Assembly (NCBI RefSeq): GCF_001678675.1
Contig: NZ_LZRN01000007.1
Location: 1-64,000, forward strand
Length of the DNA: 64,000 nt
Reading direction: 5' to 3'
Source: Gelidibacter algens
GTDB lineage: Bacteria; Bacteroidota; Bacteroidia; Flavobacteriales; Flavobacteriaceae
In this document: positions 1-9,316 of the stretch, piece after piece
Numbering within the stretch: the stretch's first letter is position 1
Layout of the letters: every line of letters starts with the position of its first letter
The notes under the pieces: generated by a model
The model's database searches: none
Seen by the model: only the letters and a program-made list of their open reading frames with translations
What the model was told of the DNA's origin: nothing
Position numbers and translations under genes: made by a program

Positions 1-103
1 TAACTGTTGTTTTTTTGTTTCTTATTGTGATCTTCTAGGTTTTCTTTTAGACAGTTTGAATAAACTAAATTCCTGCTTCTAAAAACGCGAGCGGTCCCAA
101 TTG

Positions 104-535
104 TTATCGATTCATATGCTTGATCTCGTCAATAAAAGTATCCAAATCAACGCCATCGCCAACCAATGTTAGTGCTTTGTCTACCACATATTTGACATTG
201 TCTGTTCTAAAGCCTAAGCCTATCCCAATTTTTTTCAATAATACTTCTTCGTTTTGACCTCCTATATGATCTACATGAACCATGCGCGCCAAATCAAATA
301 AACGTTCCAAACGCCTGTCGTAGGAAGTAGGTGGGTTGATAGGATGAGATTGGTAGTCAATTAATATTTGCTTATAATCTTCCTCTCCAATATCTAGATT
401 GCGCGCTAAACGATCTAAGAATGCTTTTTCATCATCAGAAATAATTCCATCGTCCATTGCTACTCTAACAATTGAAGCAAAATGATCTTCATTACGCCTT
501 TTAAATCCGCTATCAAATAAATCTGAAAATGACAT
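104..535 (-). CDS. TerB-like domain protein
   Basis: A 143-residue soluble protein with no signal peptide or membrane segment. The all-helical pattern, with acidic turns such as DDGIISDDEKAFLDRLA near residues 28-44, resembles the TerB (tellurite-resistance-associated, metal-binding) fold found as stand-alone small proteins in many Bacteroidota. The acidic clusters fit the family's proposed divalent-metal binding, but no function can be proved here. It is transcribed divergently from mfd with about 230 bases between the two starts. Family call is by pattern only; a general stress or membrane-associated scaffold role is possible. Confidence 0.7.
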   Translation of the reverse strand: MSFSDLFDSGFKRRNEDHFASIVRVAMDDGIISDDEKAFLDRLARNLDIGEEDYKQILIDYQSHPINPPTSYDRRLERLFDLARMVHVDHIGGQNEEVLLKKIGIGLGFRTDNVKYVVDKALTLVGDGVDLDTFIDEIKHMNR

Positions 536-740
536 ATCTTTTTTGTTTTAATTCCGACAATTCGGGAGTGTAAAACTACATATTTTTTTCATTATAGGTA
601 AAAAAATAAGATGAAAAAAATGCTTGCCAAGCTGTCGCTATTGCCTTATGTTTCTGTTATGCTCTTGGTTTAATTACTACTTGAGAGATTTTTTAAGATG
701 AAATTTACAATTGCAGTAGGACCATTTAAAATCTAAACTT

Positions 741-748
741 TATCTTTG
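741..748 (+). promoter_or_regulatory. Bacteroidota-type -7 box (TATCTTTG) for mfd
   Basis: TATCTTTG matches the TAnnTTTG -7 consensus of Bacteroidota sigma-A promoters exactly and lies 16 bases before the TTG start of mfd. This implies a very short 5' leader. No convincing TTG -33 box was seen at the usual spacing, so the call rests on the -7 box alone. Confidence 0.5.
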
Positions 749-764
749 CTCAAAATAATTTTTC

Positions 765-3700
765 TTGAGTAAATCACATCTCTCGCAAACCTATGCACAG
801 ACTTTGCAAACGCAAAATCTGCAGGCTGCTATTGCCGTACATCAAAGTAAGACGCATTTAAAGGGACTTGTTGGGTCTTCATTGAGCTTTGTAATTACAG
901 AAACTTTTAAGATTTCAGAACATCCTTTCTTGTTGGTTTTCAACGATAAAGAAGAAGCTGCTTTTTATCTCAACGACCTTGAATTGATGCTCAATGATAA
1001 GGACGTGCTATTTTATCCTGGAAGTTACAGACGGCCGTATCAAATTGAAGAAACGGATAACGCTAATGTGTTGTTGCGCGCTGAGGTTTTAAACCGCATC
1101 AATTCCCGTAAAAAACCAGCCATTATTGTTACTTATCCTGACGCGCTTTTCGAGAAAGTTGTAACCCGAAAGGAGCTGGAGCGCAACACCCTAAAAATCT
1201 CGGTAGGTGATAACTTATCCATTGATTTTGTCAACGAAGTTTTATTTGAATACCAATTTAGACGTGTTGATTTTGTGACGGAACCTGGGGAGTTTTCAGT
1301 CCGTGGAGGAATTGTGGATGTGTTTTCATTTTCACACGACCGACCTTACCGGATTGAGTTTTTTGGGGATGAGGTAGATAGTATCAGAACCTTTGATGTA
1401 GAAACGCAATTATCAACCGAGCAAATTAAAAAAATCAACATCATACCCAATGTTGAGAATAAATTTTTAGATGAAAACCGGGAGAGTTTCTTAAAATATA
1501 TTGCTTCAAAAACAGTTGTATTTACCAAAAATGCCGATTTGCTATTTTCAAGAATTGATGATTTTTTCAATAAAGCGCATGAGGCCTTCAAGTCCTTGTC
1601 CGAAGACATCAAGCATGCTTCTCCAGAAGAACTGTTTTGTGATTCAACCTTGCTAAAACGACAAATGCTCGATTTTACAATGGTTGAATTTGGGAGTTCA
1701 GCGGTCATGTCCAAAGAAGTCAATACTATTCTTTTTGATACTTCCCCACAACCCTCTTTCAATAAGCAATTTGATTTACTGATTGAGAATTTAAATGCCT
1801 ATCATGATAAGGGCTACACCAATTACATTGCCTGTGTTAGCGAACAGCAAGCCAAGCGGTTTCATGATATTTTTGAAGATGCCAGTACGGAGCGGCATAG
1901 AGCCTTAGAACATGGTGTGCATTATCAAACTATTGTACTGTCTTTATTTCAAGGGTTTATTGACCATGATAATCAGATCACTTGTTATACAGACCATCAA
2001 ATTTTTGAGCGTTATCACAAATTCCATCTTAAAAACGGGTATGCCAAAAAACAAGCCATCACTCTTAAAGAACTTACCAATCTTGATATTGGCGACTATG
2101 TAACGCATATTGACCATGGCATTGGACGCTTTGGTGGCCTTCAAAAAATTGATGTTGAAGGTAAGAAACAAGAAGCCATCAAATTGATTTATGGCGAACG
2201 TGATGTGCTGTATTTGAGTATCCACTCGTTACATAAGATTACCAAGTTTAATGGAAAGGATGGGAAACCACCAAAAATTTACAAGCTTGGTAGCAATGCT
2301 TGGAAAGTATTAAAGCAAAAAACCAAAACCAGAGTTAAGGAGATTGCCTTTAATTTGATTCAGGTTTATGCGAAGCGCAAACTTGAAAAAGGTTATCAAT
2401 ACCACCCGGACAGCTCCATGCAATTAGAGTTGGAAGCCTCCTTTATATATGAAGACACACCAGACCAAAGTACCGCCACTGCTGATATTAAACAAGATAT
2501 GGAAAGCGAACGCCCCATGGACCGGTTGGTGTGTGGTGACGTTGGATTTGGCAAAACCGAGGTCGCAGTCAGAGCTGCTTTTAAAGCTGTTGATAATGGA
2601 AAACAAGTAGCAATTTTGGTGCCTACTACCATTTTGGCCTACCAACATTTTAGAACCTTTACGGAGCGTTTGAAAGATTTTCCTGTTACCGTTGACTATT
2701 TAAACCGATTTAGAACCGCAAAAGAAAGACGTGACACGCTTGAGCGTCTTGAAAGTGGTACTGTTGATATTATTATCGGTACACATCAATTGGTGAACAA
2801 GAATGTCATCTTCAAAGATTTAGGACTTTTGATTGTTGATGAGGAACAGAAATTTGGGGTGGCCGTCAAAGAAAAATTAAAAACTCTCAAAGATAATGTA
2901 GATGTCTTGACTTTAACGGCAACGCCAATTCCAAGGACCTTGCAATTTAGTTTGATGGCAGCACGAGATTTATCAGTGATTACAACGCCTCCGCCAAATC
3001 GATATCCTATAGAAAGTCACGTGATCAGGTTTAGTGAGGAGGCCATCAGGGATGCCGTTACTTATGAAATACAACGTGGCGGTCAGGTGTTTTTTATCCA
3101 TAACCGGATTGAAAACATCAAGGAAGTGGCAGGAATGATCCAGCGTTTGGTGCCCGATGCCAAAATTGGTATTGGCCATGGACAATTGGATGGTAAAAAA
3201 TTAGAGCAGTTGATGCTTAGTTTTATGAATAGCGAATTTGACGTTTTGGTCAGTACTACTATTGTAGAAAGCGGATTGGATGTATCTAATGCCAATACCA
3301 TTTTTATCAATAATGCCAATAATTTCGGATTGAGTGATTTGCACCAAATGCGAGGTCGTGTAGGACGAAGCAACAAAAAAGCATTTTGTTATTTTATTAC
3401 ACCGGAATATTCAGCCATGACTGATGATGCCCGAAAACGTATCACAGCTCTGGAACAATTTACAGAACTGGGTAGTGGGTTCAACATTGCCATGAAAGAT
3501 TTGGAAATTAGAGGTGCTGGTGATTTACTGGGTGGTGAGCAAAGTGGTTTTATCAATGATATAGGTTTTGATACCTATCAAAAAATCTTAAATGAAGCGA
3601 TTGAAGAATTGAAGGAGACTGAGTTTAAAGATTTGTATCAAGATGACCATGTTGAGAAAGATTATGTTAAGGACATCACTATTGATACAGATTTTGAGCT

Positions 3701-4130
3701 GCTATTTCCTGATGATTACGTGAATAATATCGCAGAACGACTGAATTTATACACCAAGTTGAACGAGATCAAAACAGAGGAAGAACTTCAAAAATTTGAG
3801 TTGGACCTCATTGACCGTTTTGGTGAAATGCCAAAGCAAGTGGTTGATTTATTGAACAGCGTTCGTATCAAATGGGTCGCCACAAAAATTGGTTTGGAAA
3901 AGGTGGTGATGAAGCAAGGTAAGATGATTGGGTATTTTATCAATGATCAGCAGAGCGCATTTTATCAAAGTGCAGGATTTACCAAAGTGCTGCAATATAT
4001 CCAAAGTCGTCCAAACGCCGCCAAAATGAAAGAAAAGCAAACCCGTACAGGCTTGCGTTTATTGCTTACTTTTGAACAGATCAAAACCGTCAAACAAGCA
4101 TTGTCGGTATTGCAGCCTATAGTGGCTTGA
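765..4130 (+). CDS. mfd: Transcription-repair coupling factor Mfd
   Basis: Mfd removes RNA polymerase stalled at DNA lesions and recruits UvrAB for nucleotide excision repair. The 1121-residue length is typical. Visible in order: an N-terminal UvrB-homology region (YPGSYRRPYQIEETDNANVLLRAEVL), the RNA-polymerase-interacting domain around residue 440-500 (GDYVTHIDHGIGRFGGL), then the RecG-like translocase with Walker A GDVGFGKTE near residue 588, the DEEQ box near residue 690, TATPIPRT, STTIVESGLDV and QMRGRVGRS, followed by the TRCF C-terminal domain. The start is a TTG codon that fits the -7 box just upstream and gives the N-terminus SKSHLSQTYAQTL; no ATG is close. Monocistronic by layout. 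Confidence 0.97.
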   Translation: MSKSHLSQTYAQTLQTQNLQAAIAVHQSKTHLKGLVGSSLSFVITETFKISEHPFLLVFNDKEEAAFYLNDLELMLNDKDVLFYPGSYRRPYQIEETDNANVLLRAEVLNRINSRKKPAIIVTYPDALFEKVVTRKELERNTLKISVGDNLSIDFVNEVLFEYQFRRVDFVTEPGEFSVRGGIVDVFSFSHDRPYRIEFFGDEVDSIRTFDVETQLSTEQIKKINIIPNVENKFLDENRESFLKYIASKTVVFTKNADLLFSRIDDFFNKAHEAFKSLSEDIKHASPEELFCDSTLLKRQMLDFTMVEFGSSAVMSKEVNTILFDTSPQPSFNKQFDLLIENLNAYHDKGYTNYIACVSEQQAKRFHDIFEDASTERHRALEHGVHYQTIVLSLFQGFIDHDNQITCYTDHQIFERYHKFHLKNGYAKKQAITLKELTNLDIGDYVTHIDHGIGRFGGLQKIDVEGKKQEAIKLIYGERDVLYLSIHSLHKITKFNGKDGKPPKIYKLGSNAWKVLKQKTKTRVKEIAFNLIQVYAKRKLEKGYQYHPDSSMQLELEASFIYEDTPDQSTATADIKQDMESERPMDRLVCGDVGFGKTEVAVRAAFKAVDNGKQVAILVPTTILAYQHFRTFTERLKDFPVTVDYLNRFRTAKERRDTLERLESGTVDIIIGTHQLVNKNVIFKDLGLLIVDEEQKFGVAVKEKLKTLKDNVDVLTLTATPIPRTLQFSLMAARDLSVITTPPPNRYPIESHVIRFSEEAIRDAVTYEIQRGGQVFFIHNRIENIKEVAGMIQRLVPDAKIGIGHGQLDGKKLEQLMLSFMNSEFDVLVSTTIVESGLDVSNANTIFINNANNFGLSDLHQMRGRVGRSNKKAFCYFITPEYSAMTDDARKRITALEQFTELGSGFNIAMKDLEIRGAGDLLGGEQSGFINDIGFDTYQKILNEAIEELKETEFKDLYQDDHVEKDYVKDITIDTDFELLFPDDYVNNIAERLNLYTKLNEIKTEEELQKFELDLIDRFGEMPKQVVDLLNSVRIKWVATKIGLEKVVMKQGKMIGYFINDQQSAFYQSAGFTKVLQYIQSRPNAAKMKEKQTRTGLRLLLTFEQIKTVKQALSVLQPIVA

Positions 4131-4205
4131 TTATGGAAATAAGTTTTCAACCTTTTCAATGTCGGCATATTGGGGCTTGTAAGTTTATAAAAAGATAGAA
4201 TTCGT

Positions 4206-5528
4206 ATGAAAAAATTGATTTTGATTTTAGCTTTTTTGCCATCATTCTTAATGGCACAACACAGTATTGAAGGCACTTTTTCGCCAGCTAATGATTTCAC
4301 TTACGCTTTTGTATACAAATCGAACCCCACAGGTTCTGTGTATGTGGACAGAGCTAAAGTAGAAGAAAATGGGCAGTTTAAAATTGTACTGGACAGCACA
4401 AACACCGCAGGGATTTATAAAATAGTCTATGGCGTGCCGCAAGAAGACCATAATTTCGATCTGATTTTCAGTGGCGATGAGGATGTTGTTTTAGAGTTCA
4501 GTCTGAACAAAGGGTTGGACTTCAAGGAGTCAAATGAAAATAAATTATGGGCATCGTACACCAACAGTATTGAGATGATCAACAGAACCATCAGCAATTT
4601 TTACACGCAAGAAAGTGATGATGAAGAGGCCTTTAAAGATATTTTTAAAACCTTGAATGAAACGCAAAACGCTTTTGAATTGGCCTCAAAAGGCACATTG
4701 GCTTCTGTTTTCATTCAAGCCAACAAACCTTACATTCCTAAAAGCTTTGAAGATGTTTCCACATACTCCAAAAATTTAAAAAGCACGTATTTGCAGAATG
4801 TCGATTTTAGTAATCCGTTATTGCAAAGCTCAGAATTTTTATCAGATAGGGTGATGGCTTATGTTTTCGGAATGTCTCCTGATCCAACGGAAGCTTTTTA
4901 CAAACAACAAATTGACAATTTAGTCAACTATATTGGGCCGGAGAATGGAGAGATAAAAATGGTGTTATTACAGGCTGTTTGGAACAATATGGTACAGATA
5001 GAAGAAACGCCTGTAGCCAATTATATTACCGATACCTATTTGATGGAACTCGCGAAACATGCGAAAAATGACGTGCTCGTTGATCAATTGACCGTCTATA
5101 AAAATACGGCGTTAAAGACGATTGCAAGAGATTTTCCTATTGAAATGACGGTGGATGGCAACACAGTAAAATCTTCTCTTCATGGTTTAAAAGGCGCGGA
5201 TCATTATCTGCTTATTTTTTGGAGCAGTGAATGTTCACACTGTTTGCAGGAATTGCCTCTAATTAGGAAAATGGTTGATGAAATCTCTGAAAGCAAACTA
5301 AAGGTTGTTGCTTATGGTTTGGAAGATGATGCAACCCACTGGAAAAAAGAAATTACTAATTACCCTAATTTTATTCAAGTTTTAGGATTGGGCAAATGGA
5401 ATAATCCTATTACAGAGGTGTATGGTATCGAGTTGACACCAACCTATTTTGTATTGGACAAGAATAAAAGAATCATGGCCAGACCACAGTCTTTAGAAGA
5501 GTTAACATCCATTTTAAATACCCTATAA
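4206..5528 (+). CDS. TlpA-like thioredoxin-fold periplasmic protein
   Basis: A 440-residue exported protein: signal peptide at residues 1-17 ending LMAQ, a long N-terminal region of the kind that precedes thioredoxin domains in Bacteroidota (a DUF4369-like beta domain followed by helices), then a TlpA/AhpC-type thioredoxin domain from about residue 310. The redox motif is C342-S-H-C345 in the context FWSSECSHCLQELP, with the cis-proline at LTPTYFV. Likely a periplasmic thiol reductant or oxidant; the substrate is not evident. It follows mfd by 75 bases on the same strand and ends at a strong bidirectional terminator. Confidence 0.88.
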   Translation: MKKLILILAFLPSFLMAQHSIEGTFSPANDFTYAFVYKSNPTGSVYVDRAKVEENGQFKIVLDSTNTAGIYKIVYGVPQEDHNFDLIFSGDEDVVLEFSLNKGLDFKESNENKLWASYTNSIEMINRTISNFYTQESDDEEAFKDIFKTLNETQNAFELASKGTLASVFIQANKPYIPKSFEDVSTYSKNLKSTYLQNVDFSNPLLQSSEFLSDRVMAYVFGMSPDPTEAFYKQQIDNLVNYIGPENGEIKMVLLQAVWNNMVQIEETPVANYITDTYLMELAKHAKNDVLVDQLTVYKNTALKTIARDFPIEMTVDGNTVKSSLHGLKGADHYLLIFWSSECSHCLQELPLIRKMVDEISESKLKVVAYGLEDDATHWKKEITNYPNFIQVLGLGKWNNPITEVYGIELTPTYFVLDKNKRIMARPQSLEELTSILNTL

Positions 5529-5531
5529 AAA

Positions 5532-5566
5532 AAGAGGCTGATTTTAAAAACAGCCTCTTATTTTTT
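5532..5566. terminator. Bidirectional rho-independent terminator
   Basis: A perfect 9-bp stem (AAGAGGCTG at 5532-5540 with CAGCCTCTT at 5551-5559) has a 10-base AT loop, an A run on the left and a T run (5561-5566) on the right. It sits between the convergent thioredoxin and LysM genes and can terminate both. Confidence 0.92.
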
Positions 5567-6074
5567 ATGCCAAACTCGGAATCCTAATTACTTGACCTGG
5601 ATAAATCTTATCCGGATTGGTCAACATAGGTTTGTTGGCATCAAATATTAAAGGATATTTCATAGCATTGCCATAATATTGTTTTGCTATTTTTCCTAGA
5701 GTATCACCTTTTATAACGGTATGATATTGAGATTCCGGCTCCACATGTTCCACAGTCATTTGATCATCAACTGATGCAATTCCGTGAGTGTTACCAATCA
5801 CTAAAACAACTTTTTCTTTGGTCGCCTGATCGTGCGCTTTACCTGTAACAGTGGCCATATCATCTTCAATTTCTACTTTTAAATTTTCAACGTCCAGTTT
5901 CAAATCCCTTACTGTTTCTTCCAGTTTTTTAGCAGCAATTTTTTCTGATTTAAGTTCGTCAGCAGCGGCTTTTGCGTTTGCAACAGCTTGTTTTTCTGCT
6001 TTTTCTTCGATATCTGTTTTTCCTGTGCCAAACACTTTGCTTCCAGCGTTTTTAATAAATGAAAATAGTCCCAT
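5565..6074 (-). CDS. BON-LysM protein (Kbp/YgaU-like)
   Basis: A 169-residue protein with no signal peptide. Residues 25-65 are charged and helical (coiled-coil-like), residues about 55-110 form a BON domain (VENLKVEIEDDMATVTGKAHDQATKEKVVLVIGNTHGIASVDD in part), and residues 117-166 form a LysM domain (HTVIKGDTLGKIAKQYYGNA). This BON+LysM order is that of E. coli Kbp (YgaU), a cytoplasmic potassium-sensing protein of about 149 residues; the extra N-terminal helix makes this version longer. A peptidoglycan-binding role is less likely without an export signal. Monocistronic. Confidence 0.85.
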   Translation of the reverse strand: MGLFSFIKNAGSKVFGTGKTDIEEKAEKQAVANAKAAADELKSEKIAAKKLEETVRDLKLDVENLKVEIEDDMATVTGKAHDQATKEKVVLVIGNTHGIASVDDQMTVEHVEPESQYHTVIKGDTLGKIAKQYYGNAMKYPLIFDANKPMLTNPDKIYPGQVIRIPSLA

Positions 6075-6166
6075 ATGAATTTACGTTTTTAAGAATTAAA
6101 ATTGATTGCTAGGTAATTTACAATAAGTATCTGTAACCTTATGGTGTGAGCTGTCAATATATTGTT

Positions 6167-6206
6167 AAAAAAAGAACGCTCATCTGAAATTCATCAGATG
6201 AGCGTT
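6167..6206 (-). terminator. Rho-independent terminator downstream of the lipoprotein gene
   Basis: A 13-bp perfect stem (6175-6187 with 6194-6206, AACGCTCATCTGA / TCAGATGAGCGTT) has a 6-base loop and, on the minus strand, is followed after one base by seven T (plus-strand A at 6167-6173). It ends transcripts of the minus-strand lipoprotein gene. A second short inverted repeat (AGCTAAAT...ATTTAGCT, 6213-6239) overlaps that gene's stop codon. Confidence 0.93.
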
Positions 6207-6233
6207 TCTAGAAGCTAAATAACCAACCAAAAT

Positions 6234-7187
6234 TTAGCTCCTTTTATTTACCTTAGGGTTATCCTTTTTTGCAGTTTTCTGCTTGCGTTTTTTCTGTACG
6301 TCAGAGGTATTTCCTTGGCTGAATTTTTTATCAGATGTTCCTTCAGCATTTCTCAAATATTGAATGTAGCCTCGTCCAGTAAATTCATACGTAGTGCCAG
6401 AATTAGCATGGTACAGTTGTATGTTCTGATCATTAATAACGCTGAGCTCGAAGAATTCATTGTCAAAATAATCATAATCTAATGTTAATGTTTTGAGGGT
6501 CCTATTTCCTGAAATATCACCTACACCATACACACCTGTATAATCCCAATAAATGTTATTAGGGTTGGCGATATTGACATCCTGAGAGCTTTTGAATTCC
6601 GAATCATTTCCACCTGCCAAAAACTGTAAATAGTTTTCATTATCAAACTCATTTAGAGCGCCCATTTGACTGGTAAAGGTTTTTTCCCAAGCCCCATATT
6701 CCTGTAAAAAATAATGGATATTGTCATAAAACACAACATCATAATCAAACTGAGATTTTTGGTAGCCGTGTAAAAAATAAGAGGTGTCATTAGAAGGATT
6801 GTAAAGCTCAATCGTATCAGCGTCTACTTGGTAAATGTCAAAGCTTTGATAGCCATCAAGGTCATGGTACACATCTAAGATCATGTCATAGGCTTCATAG
6901 TCGCCAACCGCAATCCCGTAGCCGTTACCCTGTCCGTTAGGTCCAAATCCCACCAAATTATTATTGGCATAGAGTACGCCATTTTTAAATGATAGCGTAA
7001 AAGCAATCTGTAAAAAAGGAGTTTCTCCATAACCTGTAGTTTGGTTGATATCAACATACCACAAATCATAAGAACGCAATAATTGATCCAATGAAATTGG
7101 TGGTTCTTCATACACCGTTTCTTTAGTACAAGACGAGAATAGGATTGCTGCTAATGCAAATCCGAAAAGTAGTTTTAAAGTTTTCAT
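6234..7187 (-). CDS. Flavobacterial lipoprotein of unknown function
   Basis: A 317-residue lipoprotein: N-terminus MKTLKLLFGFALAAILFSSC with the lipobox cysteine at residue 20. The mature part is acidic and rich in Asp, Tyr and Asn with beta-type repeats (DYEAYDMILDVYHDLDGYQ, LTLDYDYFDNEFFELSVINDQNIQLYH), suggesting a lipocalin-like or beta-sandwich fold. The last 35 residues are very basic (KKRKQKTAKKDNPKVNKR), an odd tail for a surface lipoprotein. I do not recognise a function. Proteins of this type in flavobacterial genomes are sometimes labelled nicotinic acid mononucleotide adenyltransferase, but no nucleotidyltransferase motif is present. Confidence 0.8.
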   Translation of the reverse strand: MKTLKLLFGFALAAILFSSCTKETVYEEPPISLDQLLRSYDLWYVDINQTTGYGETPFLQIAFTLSFKNGVLYANNNLVGFGPNGQGNGYGIAVGDYEAYDMILDVYHDLDGYQSFDIYQVDADTIELYNPSNDTSYFLHGYQKSQFDYDVVFYDNIHYFLQEYGAWEKTFTSQMGALNEFDNENYLQFLAGGNDSEFKSSQDVNIANPNNIYWDYTGVYGVGDISGNRTLKTLTLDYDYFDNEFFELSVINDQNIQLYHANSGTTYEFTGRGYIQYLRNAEGTSDKKFSQGNTSDVQKKRKQKTAKKDNPKVNKRS

Positions 7188-7406
7188 CTGTTCAATTTTA
7201 TTTTAAATTATTGGTTTGAGGTGCATGTTTGCAACATTGTGAAAACAGCAAAACAGTTGAAAATCACTACCTAAAGTTTAGGATTTGAAGAGGTTCTGTT
7301 TTTTTAAAATCCAACAAAATAAAGATTATAAAATCACAGTTTCCAAAACGCGTGCCAAAAATTTGAACCTCCGCTTTGTGAAATGGTTTTACCATTTTAT
7401 TTTATG

Positions 7407-7414
7407 TACTTTTG
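7407..7414 (+). promoter_or_regulatory. -7 box (TACTTTTG) for gpsA
   Basis: TACTTTTG fits TAnnTTTG and lies 22 bases upstream of the gpsA ATG, preceded by a T-rich stretch. No clear -33 TTG at standard spacing, so moderate confidence. Confidence 0.45.
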
Positions 7415-7436
7415 AATTACGTAATTTAGAAAACCT

Positions 7437-8438
7437 ATGGATACACCTACAAAATATGCTGTTTTTGGTTCAGGAAGTTGGGCAACGGCCATTGTAAAAA
7501 TGCTATGTGAAAATCTGGACGAAGTTGGTTGGTACATGCGTAGCATTTACATAAAAGAGCATTTGTTGAAGGAGCAGCACAATCCGAGTTATTTGAGCTC
7601 TGTAGAATTTAAAACGTCACAACTCAAACTTAGCAATGACATGAACGAGATGGCCGCCTATGCCGACGTGTTGATTTTTGTGATTCCTTCGGCTTTTATT
7701 CATGACGAATTGGAAAAAATGACTGTAAGTGTCAAGGATAAAATCATCGTTTCAGCAGTAAAAGGCATTATGCCCGAAACCGGAAAATTGGTAGGCGAAC
7801 ATTTTCATGACATCTATGAAGTTCCTTTTGAAAACATAGCAGTCATCTCTGGGCCCTGTCATGCAGAAGAAGTGGCTTTAGAACGCTTATCGTATTTAAC
7901 AATTGCTTGTGCAGATGAAAGTAAAGCCAAGGAAATAGCTAAAAACTTAGCAAGCGACTACATAAAGACCTCTACAAGTGATGACGTGATAGGCATCGAA
8001 TACGCCGTAATGCTCAAAAACATTTACGCCATTGCTGCAGGTATTGCGCATGGTTTGGGTTATGGTGATAATTTTCAGAGTGTGTTGATGAGTAATGCCA
8101 TACGTGAGATGAAGCGGTTTATTAAGAAACGGCACAAGATGAAGCGGAACATCAATGATTCTGCTTATTTAGGGGATTTATTGGTTACAGGATATTCACT
8201 CTTTTCCCGTAACCGCATGTTTGGAAACATGATCGGAAAGGGCTACACGGTTAAATCAGCTCAAATGGAAATGAATATGGTGGCAGAAGGCTACTATGCG
8301 ACAAAAAGTGCCTATAGACTTATTGAAAAAGGCGAAGGAAAAGGCAAGTTACCTATCATAGAAGCTATTTATGGCATATTATACGAAGGCAAGGACCCAA
8401 AACGGACGTTTCAGAAATTGATTGATAAGCTGGATTAA
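7437..8438 (+). CDS. gpsA: Glycerol-3-phosphate dehydrogenase [NAD(P)+]
   Basis: GpsA reduces dihydroxyacetone phosphate to sn-glycerol-3-phosphate, the backbone for phospholipids; cytoplasmic. At 333 residues it has the usual length. Features: N-terminal Rossmann motif YAVFGSGSWATAIVKML, the ISGPCHAEEVALERLSYLT segment, the C-terminal substrate-binding domain with IEYAVMLKNIYAIAAGIAHGLGYGDN (containing the catalytic Lys of the LKN motif) and YLGDLLVTGYSLFSRNRMFG. The ATG used gives a Rossmann motif beginning at residue 8, as expected. Single gene, followed by a 7-bp-period repeat. Confidence 0.95.
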   Translation: MDTPTKYAVFGSGSWATAIVKMLCENLDEVGWYMRSIYIKEHLLKEQHNPSYLSSVEFKTSQLKLSNDMNEMAAYADVLIFVIPSAFIHDELEKMTVSVKDKIIVSAVKGIMPETGKLVGEHFHDIYEVPFENIAVISGPCHAEEVALERLSYLTIACADESKAKEIAKNLASDYIKTSTSDDVIGIEYAVMLKNIYAIAAGIAHGLGYGDNFQSVLMSNAIREMKRFIKKRHKMKRNINDSAYLGDLLVTGYSLFSRNRMFGNMIGKGYTVKSAQMEMNMVAEGYYATKSAYRLIEKGEGKGKLPIIEAIYGILYEGKDPKRTFQKLIDKLD

Positions 8439-8442
8439 AAAG

Positions 8443-8477
8443 AGTTGGAAGTTTGGAGATTGAAGCTGGAAGTGTGT
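8443..8477. repeat. Degenerate heptad tandem repeat (AGTTGGA type)
   Basis: Immediately after gpsA: AGTTGGA, AGTTTGG, AGATTGA, AGCTGGA, AGTGTGT, five consecutive 7-mers each starting AG. The same unit type recurs at 51454-51502. Period was read by eye. Confidence 0.65.
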
Positions 8478-8566
8478 CTCGAAACGGCGTGGAGGTTATA
8501 GGTTAATTTTGAAATTCCTGTTTGAATAAATCAGTGGGAATCAGAAAAATAAGTGTCATCAACGTT

Positions 8567-8962
8567 CTATTTAAGAAGAACTCCCTTCGCTTTCATCAAA
8601 GGAATAGTCTGCAGGGCTTTTTCGTTAACCGTATTTTCTTTGAAAAGGAAGGTTTTTTCAAACATGGTATTTCCTTCAAAAAAGGTGACTTTAAATTCGT
8701 TATTTAAAGCGAACAATTCTTCCTGCATCAACTCAATCTTCGCATAGCTTTTTTTGGGAAGCACATCCAGTTTTTTTCGGAAAATAGAGGTCATTTTTTT
8801 ATCAGAATAGCCACTGGTCACAATCAACACGACCTCTAAATCGACGTTTTTATCATTGATGATGTAAGCATTCCAATCTTGGGTTTTATAAATGTCATTA
8901 TATTCAGTGACGACCGCTACAAAAACGTCTTCAACTTTTGGAATTTGGATGTCTTTTTTCAT
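8567..8962 (-). CDS. Conserved flavobacterial hypothetical protein
   Basis: A 131-residue soluble protein with no signal peptide or membrane segment. It is rich in beta-type and charged residues (KVEDVFVAVVTEYNDIYKTQDWNAYIINDK, FRKKLDVLPKKSYAKIELMQEELFALNNEFKVTFFEGN). No catalytic motif is recognised. In flavobacteria proteins of this look are sometimes mislabelled as a phenylalanyl-tRNA synthetase subunit; nothing here supports that. Likely cytoplasmic, function unknown. Confidence 0.75.
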   Translation of the reverse strand: MKKDIQIPKVEDVFVAVVTEYNDIYKTQDWNAYIINDKNVDLEVVLIVTSGYSDKKMTSIFRKKLDVLPKKSYAKIELMQEELFALNNEFKVTFFEGNTMFEKTFLFKENTVNEKALQTIPLMKAKGVLLK

Positions 8963-9103
8963 ATGTATGCCCGATGAAAATGGGGATCTTTTTAATTGAA
9001 CGGCAAAGTTAATGTTTTATCATGAATACTGATTTTTCAGTTTATATTCTGAACAACCTTAATTTCAAATTAATTTATTAGCTTTATTAAAAATTGATGG
9101 AAT

Positions 9104-9316
9104 ATGGAAACTCTTAAAATTGAGATACTTAATCCCAAGGCTAGAAATCTTTTAAAAGAACTGGCAGATCTGAATGTGATAAAAATAACTAAAGAAAAAA
9201 ATACAACTGACTTTTCAGCGCTTCTAAAAAAAATGAGGACTAATAAAGTCGAGATTTCGCTAGATGATATTACAAGTGAAGTAGAGCAAGTAAGAAAAGC
9301 CCGATATGAAAAATAA
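9104..9316 (+). CDS. Antitoxin-like protein of a PIN toxin module
   Basis: A 70-residue acidic/basic protein (METLKIEILNPKARNLLKEL...) whose 3' end overlaps the start of the following PIN-toxin reading frame (ATG inside its last codons), the usual translational coupling of VapBC-type antitoxin and toxin. N-terminal strand followed by helices fits small Bacteroidota antitoxins annotated beside PIN proteins; the C-terminal part (EVSLDDITSEVEQVRKARYEK-like) would wrap the toxin. Its partner is broken, so it may be an orphan. Family assignment is by context. Confidence 0.65.
   Translation: METLKIEILNPKARNLLKELADLNVIKITKEKNTTDFSALLKKMRTNKVEISLDDITSEVEQVRKARYEK

Noticed and set aside
6234-7187. 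Nicotinic acid mononucleotide adenylyltransferase
   Set aside because: No HxGH or other nucleotidyltransferase motif; the N-terminus is a lipoprotein signal.
8522-8747. Two overlapping plus-strand frames at the end of the 8567-8962 gene
   Set aside because: They are antisense to a minus-strand frame that has a better start and composition.
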